From the NCBI GenBank assembly GCA_015680685.1, contig MNCI01033474.1:1425424-1489423 (forward strand): 64,000 bases of DNA. The letters run 5' to 3'. A model generated the notes under the pieces. It had not been told where the DNA came from. It was given only the letters and a program-made list of their open reading frames with translations, and did not search any database. The stretch comes from Gnetum montanum. Taxonomy: Eukaryota > Streptophyta > Gnetopsida > Gnetales > Gnetaceae. Made by a program: the position numbers and the translations under genes. Positions 47,551 to 58,189 of the stretch are shown piece by piece. Positions within the stretch are counted from its first letter, which is position 1, and every line of letters begins with the position of its first letter.

Positions 47551-47799
47551 GAAAAGGATCTAAGGCATCTTAGGCAGTCTTGTCGATCACCTAAGGACTT
47601 ATGAACTTGTTACCAAATGAAATGAGTGTAAATAGGTGAGAAAATGAGTAAATGATAGATTTAACATTAGAGTTATGAAAACCAAGAAGCAATGCAGAAG
47701 ATATGTGAAAATTGTGGGAAAAATTGCAAATTTTTGTATCAATTCTACAAGGCACAAAGTGAGAAAGTACCAAATTTGGAATTGAAATCATTCCATAAG

Positions 47800-48747
47800 T
47801 GATGAGATGTAGATTGCATAAACCGCGATATCATGGCCGACGCGATATCGCATCTTTCCCTACGATATCGCGTACGCGATATCGTGGTCCGCCGCCATAT
47901 CTATAAATAAGAGGCGGCACTCCCCTCATTGATCATCCTAGGTGTAAAGTAGTGAAGCTCTGGCGGATTGATCACCCCAGAGATAGAATATTTTCCATGT
48001 GCCCGCAGTAGGAATCCATCAAGTGAACGGTTCTTTATTCGAGCATCTTTGTACCTGAACGCAAGTTGTGTACGGCAATAAAGATGAGCTTTGCGGATAA
48101 ACCTTGCAGTGCATGGGTAGGTTTAATTAATGTTATTTACTGCTTTCCTAGTGACGCGGCATGAGTACAACTTGGTTACGAGCGTTGATGAACGTGTACG
48201 GCTAGCCAAGGAATCGGCTACTCATCGCAAATAGATTCTTTCAACCCTTTCCTCCTAGAGCGTAGGGCAAGTACGACTTGATTATGAGCATCCACGGATG
48301 TGTACAGCTAGTCAAGGAATTGGCTGCTTGTCACACATAGGTTAGTTAAGTGCCTCAGTACGATCGCTTCGAGCATGTGCGTTACGTGTGGTGATCCCAG
48401 TAACGATTAGCGTTTGGTAAGCCACAATTGCACAGTTCAGGGTGTGTACGGTAAGTGGGAACGGATGCTGACGCTAGGACTTAGTGTTGTAGTTAGAATT
48501 AGTTAGTTTCTCAACCCTTTACTCTCATAGCATAGGCAATAAACCGTAAAATACCAAAAAAATCATACACCTCAGACTTGCTTAACCATACACCGTGACA
48601 CATACAGGCAAGCCTGGGAAGACAACGAACGATTAACCCCAAGTGTTTCTTATGGTGTTAAGGCATTTAGTCTATGGAGTTCGACCGGATCGCACGTACA
48701 TGCTTGTATTTGTATGGTTGAGTGTAGGGGTACCTCATTACTCATCA
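47800..48747 (+). repeat. P2 5' LTR (948 bp)
   Basis: TGATGAGATG start, CTCATCA end. U3 words at 47821-47884 include gacgcgatatcgcat and tacgcgatatcg, then the TATA box tctataaataagaggcggc (47900-47918). The aataaag stretch (48076-48082) probably marks the end of R. Two diverged modules (48165-48262 and 48263-48350) share tgtgtacngctagncaagga. Confidence 0.93.
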
Positions 48748-48767
48748 TTGGCGCCGTTGCCGGGGAC
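48748..48767 (+). other. P2 primer-binding site (tRNA-Asp)
   Basis: ttggcgccgttgccggggac; from its second base it is an exact complement of the plant tRNA-Asp 3' end as I know it, as in Athila/Tat elements. Confidence 0.92.
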
Positions 48768-48888
48768 TAAGTGTTTTTTCGCCAATTGAACATAAGGGAT
48801 ATCACTCACATCGTTGTGAGCTCTAACGAACCTTCGGGTTAATCAGTTAATCAAGAACATAATTAACGGTAAACAACACACCATTAGA

Positions 48889-51300
48889 ATGGCTTCTTCT
48901 CATGAAATCAACTCACCTAAGGGCAATACAGAAGACAGTCAGCATCACACACATAACCAAGATTAGCCATGTCCTAAACAGTATACGATAACTTATACTC
49001 ATCCTGATGAGTATATTCCTGATTACACTTTTACTGTCCATCAGGATGAACAGTTGCACTGGAGAGATTTGTTTGGTAATATAGTTTTACCACCAGATCG
49101 ATCCGTTTCGAACATGCTTTTCTGTGGATTGGCATAGAGTGGCATGCAGGACTTATTTGCTGAATACATTGCTGGAAGATATCATATGAGGGATTATCAT
49201 CCCACCGCTTTGCAACGTATGAGGGACGAAAGGCAGGAGAGCCAACATTCATTGTTGAATGGCAAGGTCCCCCATGTCATTAGTGAAATAGGAGACAAGG
49301 AACCCCTCACAATGGGTTTCTTAGAAAATGATGTTCCTCCTCCTCACTCTGGTGAAGAGGATAGGCATCAGGGCCTTCGATCAGCTGTACATGCTACAGG
49401 CTCTGATCCCCGTGAGCACCAACTGTTCATGGCAGGAACAACCACTCACACTAAGGACGGACACTTGGCTCGTTACAACGATCAGGGCCGAAGCAGCCGA
49501 TGAGAAGGTAAGAAACATCGCCATGGCAATGGATCCCCTTCCTCTTCTCCTTCATCTCCCCATTCACACTCTCCTTCCACATCTGGGTGCAACCATCGTG
49601 AGCATAACGGAGAGGGTAAAAGTAAAAAGGAAGATGAAATACCTCGACAAGAAGGTCGAGAGGAGTTAGGACAAGGGCAAGGACGTAGGGAGAGTAGGGA
49701 ACCACCACGAAGACATCACAGACACCATGATAGAGATGATCATGATGAACCCCTACTTGCAACCCGAAGCATGCTAGACATCAGAGAGGCAGTTAGGATT
49801 CCCACAAGGCACTTAAAGGATAGCAGGATCAAGTGTTTGGACATAAATAATATCCCACGTTTTGAAGGGGGATACAACGCTGACCCTTAACATCATTTAC
49901 AAGCATTCCACGATGCCTGTGCCTTGCAAAATATAGATAATGAGTGGCAGAAGCTCAAGTTGTTCCCAAGGACACTCACCAAAGAAGCAGAGAGCTGGTA
50001 CCGGTCCTTAGAACCGGAAACCATCAGGAGGTGGAGTACGATGCTTGAATTGTTCAACAACAAATATCAGACATACTCCAGAGTGTCCAACTTGCGTAAG
50101 TAGATCCAAGGTTGGAAACAAGGTGCTTATGAACCCTTGGATGCTGCCATGGCCCGTTACTATACATTGCTACATCGTTGCCCAGGCCATGGGTACGCTA
50201 AGCAGGATCAACTTCGCCACATCGTGGATGGGCTAAGAAATGAAACGAGAAGAACTCTTGGGCCTTACACCCAAGGGAGACTTTCCCAACTGAGAGCCCA
50301 TGAAGTTGAAAGGTTGTTGGAACAAGTAGCACATGAAGAGGGTGAGCTACGGAAGAGAGAAAGTGCAGAAGAATACAATCGTGATCCCTCCCTTCGCAAG
50401 AAGGGAGTGAAATTCTGTGATGAGGAGGATGAGTTACCACTCGAAGAGTTGGTGAACCGGAAAACTATGTTGATCCAAAAGTTAACAATGGAGGTATCGG
50501 CTAAGGTAGACCAAATGTGGGATTCCTTAGACTCACGAATAGAAACAGTCTTGAAAATCGTAGAAGAGTCTAAGGTAGAACAAAGTAGTGATAAAGGCAA
50601 AACCAAGCGGAGAAACTTAAGCCCTGCACATAACAAGGGTAAGGGGAAAATTCCTATCTCCGATGAGGTTGTAAATTCTGATTCAGACAATGATAGTGGA
50701 TGTGAGGTCTGCTACTATGACCATCCTAAGGGATGTTGCCCAATTATCTCACATCTATAGGAGTCTGGGGTGTATGCACTAAATCCAAGACTTAATCAAC
50801 GACAAACACCCCGAAGGTTACCTTACCCACAAGGTAACCCAAGGCAGTTCTACCAACCCTTGACATATTATCCAAGTGGAATGCCTCCATAGCCCATTGG
50901 ACAACATCAGCAGTGGCAATACCCATAGTCATGGGGGATGCCACCGCCAACACATCAATACCCTTACCGACAACTTGATCCTCGCATTATTATGTGTAGC
51001 AGCCAGTTTCTCCAAGTGACTCTATGGGTCACACTACCCCCCAACGTCACTACCAAGCGCGGGAGTACTTTAGAAGGACTCCTTCTCCTCCAGGAGACGT
51101 CTCACATTCAGTCCATCCTCTGACTCCATCCGCACCTCTTCCTCTGGTAGTTCCCATACAACCTGTTTCAACAATGCAAGGGGAATTGCCTATCCAACCG
51201 CAGCAACATAACGCCGCGAGAGCTGTAAATATTCAGCGTGTAAATATCCATCCAGGTACTAGTTCTGGCGATAACTGTACAAAAAAGAGTCCTTTTTTCA
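48889..51300 (+). pseudogene. gag: P2 gag, broken
   Basis: Starts MASSHEINSPKGN at 48889. In order: YTHPDEYIPDYTFTVHQDEQ (48993 onward), LFGNIVLPPDRS, RDYHPTALQRMRDERQES (49192-49245), a basic Ser/His-rich middle (49500-49740) and IPRFEGGYN (49851-49878). Then come the capsid-like LKLFPRTLTKEAESWYRSLE (49951-50010), QIQGWKQGAYEPLDAAMARY-type sequence with one stop, EEGELRKRESAEEYNRDPSL (50335 onward), knuckle CEVCYYDHPKGCCP (50704-50745) and a proline/tyrosine/glutamine-rich tail. About ten stops, most of them TAG where relatives have CAG. A 207-codon stretch (50137-50760) remains open. Confidence 0.88.
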
Positions 51301-51389
51301 GAACTAAGAGCCCAGACAAACTCTCGCAACAACAAGCGGATGAGTACATGTATAGGCCTCTAACCACTAACGCTTCGGAGAACCCTTCA

Positions 51390-52170
51390 GTCCAAAGGAG
51401 TGTAACGCATACGGTTATGTTAACACATACCGTAACTGACTGGATCAAGGTAGGCCACCTTCCTAGGAAACTAATTGACCCTGGGAGTCCCTTTATTTAT
51501 TTGCAGATTGTTGGAAATGCACCACATCGGGCTCTTCTTGACTCAGGTTCTGGAGTCAACTTAATTTCGTAACAGATGTATCACACCTGGAACCTGCCCC
51601 AACTTAAGAAGAGCAACATCCAACTAGAGCTAGCAGACTAGTCCATCACCATTCCCTTAGGATTGGTGGAGGATGTTATTACCACTGTGTGTGGTTGGTC
51701 CTACCCAGCTAACTTTCTAGTGATCGAAGTGAACAACAACGAAAGGGCCTTCCCAATTATAATGGGAAGGGCATGGCTAAGCACAGTAGATGCATGCCTT
51801 AGGATCCGCGATCTATCCTTGGAAATCTCTAAGATAAACATATGTGGAAAGATCGAGAAGAGGATAGTTCCATGCATCACATAAAGTGATTCATCGGGTG
51901 ATGACATGGAGGAAATGTCTCCATGTAACACGTGTGCCCAAGAAACTCTGCAACAAAGATGCCTGTATGTAGCAACCACACAAGAAGTAGTAGACACCCC
52001 GTGGTTGACAGCTACTCGTAGGAGCAGAAAAATATGCATGGAACGAACTAAGGAAACTCATGCTAACAACTGTGGCATAGATTCATTGGAACGAGAGCGT
52101 CGCCAACTTCCACCCCTTACCTGAAGATCATCAATTGGGAGGAGTTGGGCACTTCTCAGAAATTCCAATA
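51390..52170 (+). pseudogene. P2 protease and start of pol, broken
   Basis: Aspartic protease with RALLDSGSGVNLIS (51528-51570; DSGS active-site motif) and FPIIMGRAWLSTVDACLRIR at 51750-51810. Two stops (TAA after NLIS, TAG in LELAD) would prevent read-through. After the protease, sequence homologous to the spacer before RT ends at about 52160 (INWEELG), then jumps to the 3' end of pol. Confidence 0.85.
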
Positions 52171-52199
52171 GGCGCTCACTATTTCGGATCTCTCCCTTA

Positions 52200-53785
52200 C
52201 AACTCAGTCATGGGGGAGATGGCCACCTATGCTAACCATATGGGGCCCTNTTCTCAAACCAAGGAAGGACTCAAGGATTGCAAAGGGTGTGACTTCAAGG
52301 GAACTTGATGCTTTGGTGTTGGTCATTCACTTGGGTGCTTGGTTGTTTTCTTCTTGAGTTTTCTTACCATTCCAATGTTACCCAATAATCGAAAGTTGAG
52401 AAAATAAAAATAAAGAAGTCTTTGCATGGTGTGATCCCCACGCATAAAAACACAAAAAAAAAAGAGAAGAAAAAAAAGGGAAAAAGAAAAAAAGTGAGGA
52501 TTCAAAGCACACCCCTTAGACAAAATAAAATTTGGGCTGCAAGCACTGGTTATGGAACCAAAGTGTTTTCTCTAACTAAGGCCCTTCTCACTTCCCATTC
52601 TCTCCTTTGTTTCATCGAAATGGTGGTGGCTCTTTGAAGATGCATCCTTGTCATCCAAGTGGATGATTTAGCCAAATGCATTAATGCAAAGTCACTGGAA
52701 GTGGTTGGTTTGAGCCCAGAGTTGGAATGAGATTTGCCAAGTCACATTAATCATATAACACACAAGGGGCTGTACACCACCTTGTTCTTGGGATTCCATT
52801 CCACTTCTCTTTTCTATCCTTCTCTCCATTGTTCACCTCATTGCCAGTAGTATCATTAGTGTATATACTTTGGTTGATGCATTTTTTTCTTTTTGGTAAA
52901 TTCTTGCGGTTAAGACTTTAACTCTTACTCCAAAGGACATTCCCAGAGCCTACGGACTTTGTGAATGTGGGATTGTCAGGGCATTAAGGGCATGAGCCTG
53001 CTTTGGGGAGGACCCACTAACATTCCTATTTGGAACATTAGTTAACTTCTTTTCCTTAACATTTTTCAATTAATTTTATTTTGTTTATTTCCATCTTGAC
53101 ATCCACTTCACTGATGCCATAGTTGTCCCTTTTTACCTATCTTTCTTACTCCTTTTCTTTCTCCTTTCTAACGCTACCAGAGGTTCGTGATTAGTCATGG
53201 AGGTATGGGGCTTGATTTTTTGATTTTTCTCCTAAGCCCTGAATTTTTTCATTTTTCTTCCTAACCCCTACACCTTCGGTAGTCATCAATAACATTTTCC
53301 CAGATCCATATCAACCATACCACAACCTAGCCAACGAACCTACACCGAAGCAAGGTATTATTTACTTAATGATTCAATTACCCTTGCTAATATATGATTG
53401 TGTTGTGTGTGTAGATGGCAATCATGCAATAAAGGAATGGATCTGGAGCAAACACTTGGAGTGGAGCAGCGCTGAAGTAGCTATGCAAGGAGCAGAATTG
53501 ATAATGCACTTACGAATGGACAACGGAAGGCGCAATCTAGGTGTTGGCAGCAGCAAGACTCTTCTCTCTTCTTCTCTTCTATTCTCTCTCCTCTTTTCTC
53601 TCAGCTACCAAGTGTGGCCTGATGTCATTGTAATAAGGTGTTCACCCTTATTGTCATGAACACCAGTTGTGTCAAGTCTTGTAATAATGAACTGTTCACA
53701 TGTCATTCCATTAGTTCCATTCCCCTCAATAATCCCATACCTACCTGATATCATTGTAAGGAACTCGAGGACGAGTTTTCATTCA
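52200..53785 (+). other. P2 non-coding region between deleted pol and 3' LTR
   Basis: Starts with the second polypurine-like copy (cagtcatgggggagatggcc, 52205-52224). Shares ordered blocks with M2 and P1 (52540-52595; 52925-53030; 53170-53290). The 96-codon open stretch at 53369-53659 has no recognisable domain and is probably chance. Confidence 0.6.
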
Positions 53786-53797
53786 GTCATGGGGGTA
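53785..53797 (+). other. P2 polypurine tract
   Basis: cagtcatgggggta immediately before the 3' LTR. Confidence 0.9.
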
Positions 53798-54762
53798 TGA
53801 TGAGACGCAGGTTGCACAAGCCGCGATATCGCGTATGCGATATTGCGGCCGACGCAATATCGCATTCCCTGCAATATCGCGTCTTTCCCTGCGATATCGC
53901 GGTCCGCCGCCATATCTATAAATAAGAGGTGGCACTCCCCTCATTGATCATCCTAGGCGTAAAGTAGCGAAGCTCTGGCGGATTGATCACCCCAGAGATA
54001 GAATATTTTCCATGTGCCCGCAGTAGGAGTCCACCAAGTGAACGGTTCTTTATTCGAGCAGCTTTGTACCTGAACACAAGTTGTGTACGGAAATAAAGAT
54101 GAGCTTTGTGGATAAACCTTGCAGTGCATGGATAGGTTTAATTAATATTATTTACTGCTTTCCTAGTGATGCGGCATGAGTACGACTTGGTTACGAGTGT
54201 TGACGAACGTGTATAGCTAGCCAAGGAATCGGCTACTCATCGCAAATAGATTCTTTCAACCCTTTCCTCCTAGAGCGTAGGGCAAGTACGACTTGATTAC
54301 GAGCATCCATGGATGTGTACAGCTAGTCAAGGAATCGGCTTCTTGTCACACATAGGTTAGTTAAGTGCCTCAACATGATCGCTTCGAGCACGTGCATTAC
54401 GGGTGGTGATCCCAGTAACGATTAGCGTTTGGTAAGCCACAGTTGCACAGTTCAGGGTGTGTATGGTAAGTGGGAATGGATGCTAACGCTAGGACTTAGT
54501 GTTGTATTTAGAATTAGTTAGTTTCTCAACCCTTCACTCTCATAGCATAGGCGATAAATCGAAAAATACCAAAAAAATCATATACCTCAGACTTGCTTAA
54601 CCATACACCGTGACACATGCAGGAAAGCCTGGGAAGACAATGAATGATTAACCCCAAGTGTTTCTTGTGGTGTTAAGGCATTTAGTTTGCAAAGTTCGAC
54701 CGGATCGCGCGTACACGCTCGTATTCGTATGGTTGAGTGTAGGGGTACCTCACCACTCATCA
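53798..54762 (+). repeat. P2 3' LTR (965 bp)
   Basis: TGATGAGACGC start, CACTCATCA end. Five GATATCGC-type words at 53821-53903, then the TATA box tctataaataagaggtggc (53914-53932). Confidence 0.93.
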
Positions 54763-54767
54763 ATAAG

Positions 54768-57640
54768 TCTCTCCAAAAATAATTGTAAAAATATGGCTCG
54801 TAAGTGGATTGTGTGTGTTCCATTGTTCTCCCAAATGTGTTTGCTTTTTTCAATCTAATTTTGTATGCAACTGCAATAGGTTTTTAGTGTTTATGATAAT
54901 CTACACTAGAATGAAAAAATGTCTCTAGACTCTTAGATTTACTCCAAAGTCTCTAGGTTGGAGAAGCCTCAAATGATCCCCAAAGTCCACTTGAATGATG
55001 TCCATTCTCATTTGAATAAGCTATAATTTTCTGTTACTATGCTGATTAGGTTTTGCCAAGTGTCCTAGGCAGTTACACACCATTTTAACTACTTTTATGG
55101 CCTAAAATTGTAGCATTTTTATCACTAGCATTTTTGAGATTTTGCACTAGGAATGCCAATGTTTTTGACATTATGGGCATTAACTACACTGCTCTAGTGT
55201 AATTCATGGTGTTTTTAAATATTCCATGCTATAATTATACTTTACAAAGTAAAAATACTCTAGGATTTTTGGAAAATAGGGCTATAAGATTGATTTTTTG
55301 AAGGGAATTCGAGCCCTTTATTTTTTTCTCTTCAACCTAATCAAAATTATAATAAAATTTGGTCACAAGGCTTTTCCATTTATAATTTTGAATTTTCTTT
55401 GAGGTGTTTCATTGGTCCCTCTTTGTTGATGTTTTGAGGTTAACCTAAAAGACATCAACAAAGAATGCAAAACATCATTGCAGGTTCATAACCAATGCTT
55501 TTATCTCTACATTTGATTCTGTAGTTGTCGAATAATGCCAAGCAATGCTCACAATGATGAAGTAATGTTAAAATGAAATGATGTTGATTTGGAATGAGGT
55601 ATTTTGGCTACATATATGTTTAGAGATGGTTAAGTAGGCTAACAAGTAACTTCAATTGTTTTGACATCATAGTTATGGTGTAGTAAAATGTTTTCTTGCT
55701 AATGAGGTCTTCATGCTTCATACTTGGTTTGGCTAGTTATATAGGCTTTGAAGAAATTAGTATTTTAGTATTAGCTACTTTGATCACTTGGCTTTCTTGA
55801 CATTTCTTTCTTTTTATTTATTTATTTATTTTATCATAGTAAAACCTTCTTTGGATTTTGATGCCAAGGCTAAATTTTTGCTTTCTCATTGAATGAAATG
55901 TCTTGATGATTTAGCAAACTTGATTAATTAAGCATGATATAGAAGATATTACATTGCCATCATACATGAATGTCAAACATAGGTTTTCAATGTTAGTAAG
56001 GTGAGGAAAGGATAAAGATTGGTTACATGGTTGTGGCTCAAGAAGGGGTAAGAGAAATGATAGGAGGCAAGTAATGTTGGCATGGTCAGACAAGCTAGTT
56101 GAATCTCATGTGTCAAGATCACTTAGTAACTCACTACTATGATGAGTCACACCTCTACGATGACTCTAGGCTCATCCTACAATCATAACTCAGAGAGAAC
56201 AAGAAAAAAATGTCAAAGAGCCCCAAGATTACAAGAGGTTACATGAGACAACAAGCAAATATAGGCCACCGTAAATTATAATTGGTAGAACTTGAGAACT
56301 TTGTATCTTTCTTTGTAGATTTATACAAAGTTTGTAGAGTTTTGATATGTCAAAGAGATAGAAGGTCATGCAAGCTTGCTTATTACAGGCTACTAGGTTC
56401 ATTAACATTACTTATCTATTCCAATCTATAAATAAAAGGCAAACAACACTAACAATAACATGTTTATGTTAGATTTAGAAAGGACCATGTGAAGGCTTTT
56501 ATGTTGTCTTGCAGGGGTTTGGTGATGTTTTGTGAAAATTGATATTTAAGTGAGGAACTTAGTTTTTGGTTTTTTCTTACCACCCTCATGGATTATCCTA
56601 GAGATTTTGACCAAGGGATCCTCTGTGATGCTTCTAGCCTCGAGGTTAAGGGTAGTTAGGCCATTCCAAGGCATTAAGGCTATATGGTCAAAAGGATTTT
56701 AGGATCAAGATTTAAGTATTCAAGGTCATTTGATTGATTGACATTACTAGAAGGGTCTAATTAGGCTTAAAGGTAAGCCAAATTATTCTCACATCTTCCT
56801 AGCTTAATCTTTCATGTCAACAAGAACACATTAAGTGGCATCTGCATGATATTTTTGCCAAAAAGGCTAAAATGATGCAAAATAATGTAATAATAAGGCA
56901 TAATTGAGTAAGATAAGGTCAAAAGAAAGTAAAGTAAGACAAAACAAGGTAGAATAGGGTAACAACAAGGTAAACTAAGGTAAAACATGGTAAGTTAAGG
57001 TAGAATAGGATAGAATAAGATCCAACTAATGTCAAAATAAAGTGAAATAAGGTCAAACATGGTCAAGGTGAGGTGGAAATGATGCAAAACCACAAAAAAT
57101 AATGTAATACATAATAATAATTTGTTATTTAGGTTACTATGTTGTCAAACTAGGTCATAATTCAATGAAAAAGGCTGAAAATGAATACAATAATGTGTTT
57201 TAAGATTAATAAGCTATAAATGACCAAATAGTGTGTAGACTATGGTTTTAAGCATGTCAGCATGTGTATGTTAATTTCATTTTCCTAGTGTTTTTAATAC
57301 TTGGTGTTTGAAATCTAGAGTTGTAGAGGCCACCACTTAGCTTGTTTGATCAATTTGATAGTGTTTTAGGCCATGAAAGAAAATTTCCCATTAGAAGCTA
57401 GTGTATGGGGTTAATTTCATACTCTATTTCACGTCCACAACATTTTTGACATTTGATGATTTTTTATAGACTCCACTTGGCATCTTGATTAACTAGATTG
57501 ATAGTGTATGAGATCATAGAAATCAGTTTTCCAAGCAAAAGTAGCATGTGAACTTTATTTCATTTTTCCAAGGGAAAGCAACATGAGATTGGCTTAATGT
57601 CTTCTCCACTTCAATGGTTTGTACATCCTTGGCCTTGGCT
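54768..57640. other. AT-rich spacer
   Basis: No gene or LTR boundary recognised. A degenerate short tandem repeat lies at 56890-57070. A TATA-like atctataaataaaagg at 56424-56439 has no supporting ORF. Confidence 0.4.
56890..57070 (+). repeat. Degenerate ~10-bp tandem repeat
   Basis: The phrase taaggtaaaa and variants (aaggtagaatagggtaac, aaggtaaactaaggtaaaac) recur through about 180 bases, purine-rich on the plus strand. Confidence 0.55.
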
Positions 57641-58175
57641 ACCTTGTGAAGTGGATATTGACATTACTTGTATCTCCATTATTCATATTTGAAGCATTGA
57701 ATCTTGGATGATTTGCTACCTTGATCCTTGCCTCCCTTACCTTGGTCGTTCTTGGCCTTGCCCTTCTTATTACCCTTCTCTTACTTCTTTTTATAGCCAT
57801 CATTCTTACTTTCTAATTTTTTCTTAGATTCCTTCTTTGATTTGGATTCCTTGTCCTTGACTTTTGAAGTTTGTTTGATCATATTTCCAAATCCACTAAG
57901 TTTGTTCTACCTTAAGTACCAAATCATAAGCCTCATCAAGAGTTTATGGCTTACAGAACAAAAACTCTTACTAATACATCATTTTAAGATCTCTAAGAAA
58001 GATGAAGCCTATTCATATTCTTTCCAATTTACCTTAGCTTGATGAAATAGTTTACAAAGCTCAATGTAAAGCTCCTTGACATCTTTGTTATCATGTTTAA
58101 GGAATTTTAGCTTCATGATCATCTCTTATCTTTGGTAAGATTGTTCAAAGTTTCATCTCAACCTGTATTTGATCA
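57640..58175 (-). pseudogene. gag: Second gypsy element (C1): 3' half of gag, broken
   Basis: The minus strand reads KHDNKDVKELYIELCKLFHQ then AKVN (58130-58060), then KPYTLDEAYDLVLKVEQT (57955-57900, shifted), a lysine-rich linker, and a decayed knuckle QCFKYE..K near 57690. The motif order is that of a gypsy gag C-terminal half. Stops and shifts are frequent. Confidence 0.55.
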
Positions 58176-58189
58176 TATTTCAATCCATG

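Larger units (their letters stand above)
47800..54762 (+). mobile_element. Element P2: pol-deleted Tat-like retrotransposon
   Basis: LTRs 47800-48747 and 53798-54762 with perfect target duplications ataag (47795-47799 and 54763-54767). Intact primer site and polypurine tract. Internal part 5,050 bp: gag, protease, then a direct junction near 52170 from the sequence just before RT to the last ~45 bases of pol, so RT, RNase H and integrase are missing. No ORF3. In a 205-base stretch of the two LTRs I count about 14 differences, mostly transitions. One ambiguous base N at 52250. Confidence 0.93.

Noticed and set aside
53369-53659. 96-codon plus-strand ORF in P2
   Set aside because: In the conserved non-coding region; M2 has no equivalent open frame, and its end is low-complexity Ser/Leu.
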